DNA of 64,000 bases from Amycolatopsis granulosa (GTDB lineage Bacteria > Actinomycetota > Actinomycetes > Mycobacteriales > Pseudonocardiaceae), in assembly GCF_011758745.1 (NCBI RefSeq), contig NZ_JAANOV010000001.1, positions 1,302,001 to 1,366,000 on the forward strand. Direction: 5' to 3'. The notes under the pieces are model-generated. The model made no database searches, had not been told where the DNA came from, and saw only the letters and a program-made list of their open reading frames with translations. Shown piece after piece: positions 59,812-64,000 of the stretch. How positions within the stretch are numbered: the first letter of the stretch is position 1; each line of letters starts with the position of its first letter. The translations under genes were made by a program, and so were the position numbers.

Positions 59812-61179
59812 TCAGCGCACCGCCAGGTGCTCGGCAGCCGCGAGCACCGCCCCGTACTGGGTCGCCACCAGGTCCCGGATCGGGACCGGACGGTGGTCTC
59901 CGATCCCCGCGTCGGCCGCGAGCCACTCGGCGTGCCGGGCCGCGACCCGCGCCCGGGCGGCCCGCACGGACGGCCGGGTGTTGCCCACCGCCAGTTCCCC
60001 GTCCAGCGCCCGCAGCAGAATTCCGCCGTACCGCAGGCGAAAACACTGGGTCGCCTCGGTCAGGGACGCCACCTCGGCGACCGTCGCCACCCGCTCGGCC
60101 TCCGGCGCGGTGCTGCGGGAGCGGGCGCTGCGCGCACCCGCCGCCATCATCACCGCGAACGACCGGCTCGCCCGCCAGAACGGCGAGTCCGGCACCATCA
60201 GATCGCCGGCGACCGCGGCGAGGGTGTCCGCCAGCACCGTGGACAGGTCCGTCAGCGCCCGGGCGTGCGCGGCGAGCGCCGGCCCGTAGCCGGTCCCGGA
60301 CGGGCTCCGGTCGTCGGCTGCCGGGGAGGTCCAGTACGGCAGCTCGGTGACCAGCGTCAGCGCGCCGTACCGGCCGGCGTAGGAGCTGGTGCTGTCCCCG
60401 CCGGCGTTCGTCCACGGCTCACCACGACCGGTGAGGTAGTCGTAGGCCCGGCAGGTCGACGGGCCGTCGAAGATCGCGTCGTCGACCCGCACGAGGTAGG
60501 GCACCTCCGGCTCGCCGCGGTCCAGCGGCAGGCCGACATGGCCGGGCAGCGCCTGCAGGGTCGCGTGCAGCGCGGGCTCGGCACGGCTGAGGTAGTAGTA
60601 GACGCCCCCGAACTCGCTGTTGTGCAGGGAGCACACGAGGTCCGGACGGTCGGCGTCGATCAGCCGCATCAGCGCCTGCGTCTCCGGCAGGACCGCGTCG
60701 AAGTAGGCGTCCTTGTAGTCGAGCGGAAAGGTCCACTCCACCTGGTCCGGACCAGCGGGGCGGTAGAAGTGGCGTGCGTAGTGCTCGTGGGTGATCGGCC
60801 CGGCGAGCCAGCCCTCGTTGAGCCGCAACCCGTCCGGGTCGATGCAGGCGATGATCCGCCACCGGTGCCGCAAGCGGGCGCGCAACCCCGCGTCGGCGCA
60901 CAGCCGGGCCGCCAGGTGCAGGGCGGTCAGCCCGCCGATCGGTTCGTTCGGGTGTGGCAGCCCGAAGACCAGCGCGGCCGGGTCGTCCGGTGCGCCGTCG
61001 ATCGTGAGGCACAGCAGCGGCTCGCCGTGCCGGGACGTGCCGACGCGGGTCAGCGCGGTGATCTCCGGATACCGGTCGGCGAGCGCACGCAGGCCGCGGT
61101 GCAGTTCATCCACACCCGCGAACGCGGCGCGGTCCCCCACCTCGTCGACTTCCTCGAGCAGCCAGTCGGGCAGCGGCAC
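59812..61179 (-). CDS. M14 family zinc carboxypeptidase-like protein
   Basis: This 455-residue protein is an M14 peptidase: zinc ligands are in FGLPHPNEPIGG (HxxE) near residue 85 and LVCSLHNSEFGGVYYYLS (second His). LNEGWLAGPITHEHYARHFY and TLVTELPYW are also typical, the latter holding a possible catalytic Glu. No signal peptide is seen, so it may be cytoplasmic. GTG 61179 is preceded by GGAGGAGG; a longer frame to 61320 is unlikely. It is followed by the pseudogene. Confidence 0.8.
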   Translation of the reverse strand: MPLPDWLLEEVDEVGDRAAFAGVDELHRGLRALADRYPEITALTRVGTSRHGEPLLCLTIDGAPDDPAALVFGLPHPNEPIGGLTALHLAARLCADAGLRARLRHRWRIIACIDPDGLRLNEGWLAGPITHEHYARHFYRPAGPDQVEWTFPLDYKDAYFDAVLPETQALMRLIDADRPDLVCSLHNSEFGGVYYYLSRAEPALHATLQALPGHVGLPLDRGEPEVPYLVRVDDAIFDGPSTCRAYDYLTGRGEPWTNAGGDSTSSYAGRYGALTLVTELPYWTSPAADDRSPSGTGYGPALAAHARALTDLSTVLADTLAAVAGDLMVPDSPFWRASRSFAVMMAAGARSARSRSTAPEAERVATVAEVASLTEATQCFRLRYGGILLRALDGELAVGNTRPSVRAARARVAARHAEWLAADAGIGDHRPVPIRDLVATQYGAVLAAAEHLAVR

Positions 61180-61381
61180 GGGCCCCCTCCTCCACGTCTT
61201 TCCCTCCTCGGTCCAGTTCACCCGAATGTGTCGCGCACGGCGAGGGCCGAGCAGGCTAATCCGCTCCCGCGCCGCACCCGCCTCGAGGAGCAAACACGCC
61301 CCACCCCGCGTGTTCACCACCCCGGGCAGCGTGTTGGCCGGTCAGGGCGGGGTGCACGGGGCGGGCTGGCCGAGCGGGAGG

Positions 61382-61741
61382 TCAGTCCGCGGCCAGTGCC
61401 TCCTCGCGGGTGGTGCACAGGCGGACGATCTCCCCGGCCCCGGTGAGTTCCAGCGGACGCCGGGTGAAACCGGAGCCGACCACCACGCGCACCCGCCCGG
61501 GCGCCGCGGCTCCCGCCGCCAGCACGACCGCGATCCCGGCCGACGCCAGGAAACTCACGGCGCTGAGGTCGATCACCAGCCGGCCGGCGCACCGGCGCGC
61601 GGCGGGCAGGGCGACGGCCTCGAACTTCGGCGCGGTCAGATGGTCCAGCTCGCCGGCGACACGCACCACCGTCGCCGCCGGGAGGTGCTCCACCGCCACG
61701 TCCACCTGGGCGACCGGCTCGTTCGGCTCGAAGGACGGCAC
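61382..61741 (-). CDS. STAS domain protein
   Basis: This 119-residue protein is a STAS domain: ATVVRVAGELDHLTAPKFEA, RLVIDLSAVSFLASAGIAVV and ELTGAGEIVRLCTTREEALA. The serine in FLASAG is the likely phosphorylation site. It is probably an anti-sigma antagonist, the third STAS protein in the window. The 202 bases between it and the peptidase gene hold no gene. Confidence 0.8.
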   Translation of the reverse strand: MPSFEPNEPVAQVDVAVEHLPAATVVRVAGELDHLTAPKFEAVALPAARRCAGRLVIDLSAVSFLASAGIAVVLAAGAAAPGRVRVVVGSGFTRRPLELTGAGEIVRLCTTREEALAAD

Positions 61742-61799
61742 GACCAGATCTAACCGTGGCCGGGCTACGGCGGAAAGCCCACCGGCCGGGGATCCGCTC

Positions 61800-61844
61800 T
61801 TGCGCCCCGCGACACACTGTGGCCTAATATGGCATCAAGTGCCA
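61800..61844 (+). promoter_or_regulatory. Promoter and palindrome of the mftD gene
   Basis: A perfect-looking -10 TAATAT (61825-61830) has TTGCGC (61800-61805) as a possible -35 with a 19-base spacer. Immediately downstream the inverted repeat TGGCA-TCAAG-TGCCA (61830-61844) overlaps the start point. This is the layout of a repressor-controlled gene. The repressor is not identified. Confidence 0.6.
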
Positions 61845-61892
61845 AAATGGCGTGCCTCGCCGGCGAGGCGGCGCGACCCAGGAGAGACGACG

Positions 61893-63074
61893 ATGTCCAA
61901 CGGTTGGTTCGAGACGGTGGCCGAGGCGCAGCGGCGGGCCAGGAAGCGCCTGCCGAAGTCGGTGTACGGCGCACTGGTCGCGGGATCCGAGCGGGGGGTC
62001 ACGCTCGACGACAACGTCGCGGCCTTCGCCGAGCTCGGCTTCGCCCCGCACGTCGCGGGCCTGTCCGACAAGCGCGAGCTGAGCACCACCGTGCTGGGCC
62101 AGCCGATCTCGCTGCCGGTGATCATCTCCCCCACCGGGGTCCAGGCCGTGCACCCCGAGGGCGAGGTGGCGGTGGCCAGGGCGGCCGCCGCACGCGGCAC
62201 CGCGATGAGCCTGAGCTCGTTCGCCAGCAAGCCGATCGAGGAGGTCGCCGCGGCCAACCCGCAGACCTTCTTCCAGATGTACTGGGTGGGCAGCCGCGAC
62301 GTGCTGGTGCAGCGCATGGAGCGCGCTCGCGCCGCCGGGGCGGTCGGGCTGATCATGACGCTGGACTGGTCGTTCTCCCACGGACGTGACTGGGGCAGCC
62401 CGGTCATCCCGGAGAAACTGGACCTCAAGGCGATGGTGCGGTTCGCCCCGGAGGGCATCACCCGGCCGAAGTGGTTGTGGGAGTTCGCCAGGACGCGCCG
62501 GCTGCCCGACCTGACCACCCCGAACCTCACGCCGCCCGGCGGCACCGCGCCCACGTTCTTCGGCGCCTACGGCGAGTGGATGCAGACGGCCCTGCCCACC
62601 TGGGAGGACGTCGCGTGGCTGCGCGAGCAGTGGGACGGACCGTTCCTGCTCAAGGGCGTCATGCGGGTGGACGACGCCAAGCGCGCCGCCGACGCCGGCG
62701 TCACCGCGATCTCGGTGTCCAACCACGGCGGCAACAACCTCGACGGCACGCCGGCCCCGATCCGCGCGCTGCCGGCGATCGCCGAGGCGGTCGGCGGCGA
62801 CATCGAGGTGCTGCTCGACGGTGGGATCCGCCGCGGCAGTGACGTCGTGAAGGCGCTCGCCCTGGGCGCGAAGGCCGTGCTGATCGGGCGCGCGTACCTG
62901 TGGGGCCTGGCCGCGAACGGTCAGGCCGGGGTGGAGAACGTGCTGGACATCCTGCGCGGCGGCATCGACTCGGCCCTGCTGGGGCTGGGCAAGGCGTCGA
63001 TCCACGACCTCACCCGCGACGACGTCGTGATCCCCCCGGGCTTCGAACGCGCCCTCGGCGTGCCGGGGAGCTGA
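61893..63074 (+). CDS. mftD: Pre-mycofactocin synthase MftD (FMN-dependent alpha-hydroxyacid-oxidase family)
   Basis: This 393-residue protein matches actinobacterial MftD along its length: NGWFETVAEAQRRARKRLPK, ELGFAPHVAGLSDKRELSTT, PVIISPTGVQAVHPEGEVAV, LSSFASKPIEEVAAANPQTF, DWSFSHGRDWGSPVIPEKLD, VSNHGGNNLDGTPAPIRALP and LLDGGIRRGSDVVKALALGA. MftD oxidatively deaminates the peptide-derived AHDP to the quinone-like pre-mycofactocin. ATG 61893 follows AGGAGAG. Its usual partners mftA, mftB, mftC, mftE and mftF are not next to it in this window, so it is an orphan copy or its cluster is elsewhere. Confidence 0.85.
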   Translation: MSNGWFETVAEAQRRARKRLPKSVYGALVAGSERGVTLDDNVAAFAELGFAPHVAGLSDKRELSTTVLGQPISLPVIISPTGVQAVHPEGEVAVARAAAARGTAMSLSSFASKPIEEVAAANPQTFFQMYWVGSRDVLVQRMERARAAGAVGLIMTLDWSFSHGRDWGSPVIPEKLDLKAMVRFAPEGITRPKWLWEFARTRRLPDLTTPNLTPPGGTAPTFFGAYGEWMQTALPTWEDVAWLREQWDGPFLLKGVMRVDDAKRAADAGVTAISVSNHGGNNLDGTPAPIRALPAIAEAVGGDIEVLLDGGIRRGSDVVKALALGAKAVLIGRAYLWGLAANGQAGVENVLDILRGGIDSALLGLGKASIHDLTRDDVVIPPGFERALGVPGS

Positions 63075-63080
63075 GCCACT

Positions 63081-63118
63081 CCGGCGGCGGGCCGCGCAGG
63101 GGCCGTGCCCGCCGCCGG
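63081..63118. terminator. Bidirectional terminator hairpin after mftD
   Basis: CCGGCGGCGGGC (63081-63092) pairs perfectly with GCCCGCCGCCGG (63107-63118). It lies between the convergent mftD and MFS genes and can end both. Confidence 0.75.
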
Positions 63119-63164
63119 GGTTTCCAGCACGGGGCTGGTCCCGGTCACCGAGGCGACTTCGGGC

Positions 63165-64000
63165 TCACGACCTGACCGGGAACCCGTGCCGCCGCGCGCC
63201 GGCCACGATGACCAGCACCGGCACGAGGAGCACCAGGACGCTCCACGGGAACACGCCCGGCCCGAACGCGTCGAGCAGGACACCGCCCACCACACCACCA
63301 CCGGCCATCGCGGCGTTCCACAGCGTCACCAGCGCGGCCTGGGCGGTGTCGGCCGCCTCGCCGCCCGCGTTGCCGGCGGCGGTCTGCAGCAGCGTCGGCA
63401 CTCCGCCCCAGCCCAGGCCCCACAACGCCACCGCGACGTAGACCAGCAGCGCGTTGCCGGCCTGCACGGCCAGGATCGCCGCGGCCACGCCGACCAGCAC
63501 CGTCGCGCCGAGGGTCAGCGCCCGCAGCTCGCGGTCGATCCGGGCGCCGATGAACACGATGCTCAGCACGGACGCGATCCCGAACACGAGCAGCACCGCG
63601 TCGACCCGGGCACCCAGACCGACGCGCTGCAGGAAGGTGGCCAGGTAGGTGTAGAGGATGTTGTGGGCCAGCACGAACAGCAGCGTGACGGCCAGGACCG
63701 CGGCGACACCGGGAACGGTCACCGCGCGGCGCACCGGGATCCGGCCGCCGTCACGCTGCCCCGGGTGGTCGGGCACGGTCGCGACGATCCAGGCGATGAG
63801 CACGACGGCGATCGCGGACATCACGCCGAAGGTCACCCGCCATCCGGCCAGTTCGCCGAGGAAGGTGCCCGCCGGCACGCCCAGCGACAGCGCGAGCGGG
63901 ATGCCGGCCATGACGACCGCGATCGCCTTGCCCTGCAGCGTCTCGGGCGCCATCCGGCGCGCGTATCCGGCCAGCAGCGCCCACACGACGCCCGCGGCCA
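63165..64000 (-). CDS. MFS transporter (DHA1-type), C-terminal part
   Basis: The gene runs off the right edge; about 278 C-terminal residues are visible, with eight or nine membrane helices. PLALSLGVPAGTFLGELAGWRVTF is the helix-5 region of DHA1-type exporters (AraJ/arabinose-efflux or drug-efflux group). Later helices include LAVTLLFVLAHNILYTYLAT and VLLVFGIASVLSIVFIGARI. It likely exports sugars or drugs with protons. Its N-terminus and start lie outside the window. Confidence 0.85.
   Translation of the reverse strand, partial: AAGVVWALLAGYARRMAPETLQGKAIAVVMAGIPLALSLGVPAGTFLGELAGWRVTFGVMSAIAVVLIAWIVATVPDHPGQRDGGRIPVRRAVTVPGVAAVLAVTLLFVLAHNILYTYLATFLQRVGLGARVDAVLLVFGIASVLSIVFIGARIDRELRALTLGATVLVGVAAAILAVQAGNALLVYVAVALWGLGWGGVPTLLQTAAGNAGGEAADTAQAALVTLWNAAMAGGGVVGGVLLDAFGPGVFPWSVLVLLVPVLVIVAGARRHGFPVRS

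Overview
The window is one continuous block of very GC-rich DNA with strong third-position GC, GTG/ATG/TTG starts, many 4-base ATGA/GTGA overlaps and several apparently leaderless genes. The gene content (F420-dependent glucose-6-phosphate dehydrogenase, a mycofactocin-type MftD and an NDMA-dependent alcohol dehydrogenase, GAF-ANTAR and STAS regulators, DUF6292, DUF5994, DUF3558 and DUF6131 proteins, a stand-alone LigD-type polymerase) points to a soil actinomycete of the Pseudonocardiaceae, most like Amycolatopsis. That placement is inference. No rRNA, tRNA, CRISPR array, phage or insertion sequence was recognised.

Region by region. (1) 1-1560: start of an NDMA/mycofactocin-type alcohol dehydrogenase with a KstR-like palindrome inside its promoter, then a DUF1330 and a TIGR03086 protein. 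(2) 1589-13427: a leftward, LacI-controlled operon with sugar ABC permeases and binding protein, two ADP-ribosylglycohydrolase (ARH) family enzymes, a tiny coupled ORF, a ribokinase-type kinase, a fused glycosidase-like/FGE-fold protein, a CaiB-type CoA transferase and a CitE-type lyase. This is the best candidate for an undescribed catabolic system. (3) 13522-20208: a decayed NmrA-like gene, two luciferase-like oxidoreductases, Fgd, two GAF-ANTAR proteins, a STAS protein and a GAF-LuxR regulator. (4) 20332-24029: an MFS transporter facing two unrecognised proteins and a second LacI regulator, with matching inverted operators between them. (5) 24240-30160: small DUF proteins, a DivIVA-like coiled-coil protein, a four-gene ferric-reductase/FMN-binding/ApbE module and a STAS protein. 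(6) 30336-40342: a six-gene operon (HyuA, HyuB, Gfo/Idh, DadA-like oxidase, MFS, gamma-glutamyltranspeptidase) facing a third LacI regulator across a 20-bp direct repeat.

(7) 40347-44927: a small acidic protein, a 17-codon leader ORF with a GNAT acetyltransferase and an IF-1 paralogue, a Ser/Thr kinase, a CPBP protease and an NAD(P)-binding protein. (8) 44973-55520: aldehyde dehydrogenase diverging from an eleven-gene aromatic-degradation operon (cupin, reductase, Rieske oxygenase, extradiol dioxygenase, aspartate-dehydrogenase-like enzyme, hydrolase, two SDRs, TPP enzyme and others), with three CTTAG-N2-CTAAG sites between. (9) 55548-64000: LigD-type polymerase, CsbD, two lipoproteins, a membrane protein, a frameshifted pseudogene, an M14 carboxypeptidase, STAS, an orphan MftD with a good promoter/palindrome, and the end of an MFS exporter.

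The common theme is substrate-inducible catabolism: three LacI systems, each with a different operator sequence, and one system with an unknown regulator, each next to its own transporter or enzyme set. Redox cofactors F420, mycofactocin and covalently bound FMN recur throughout.
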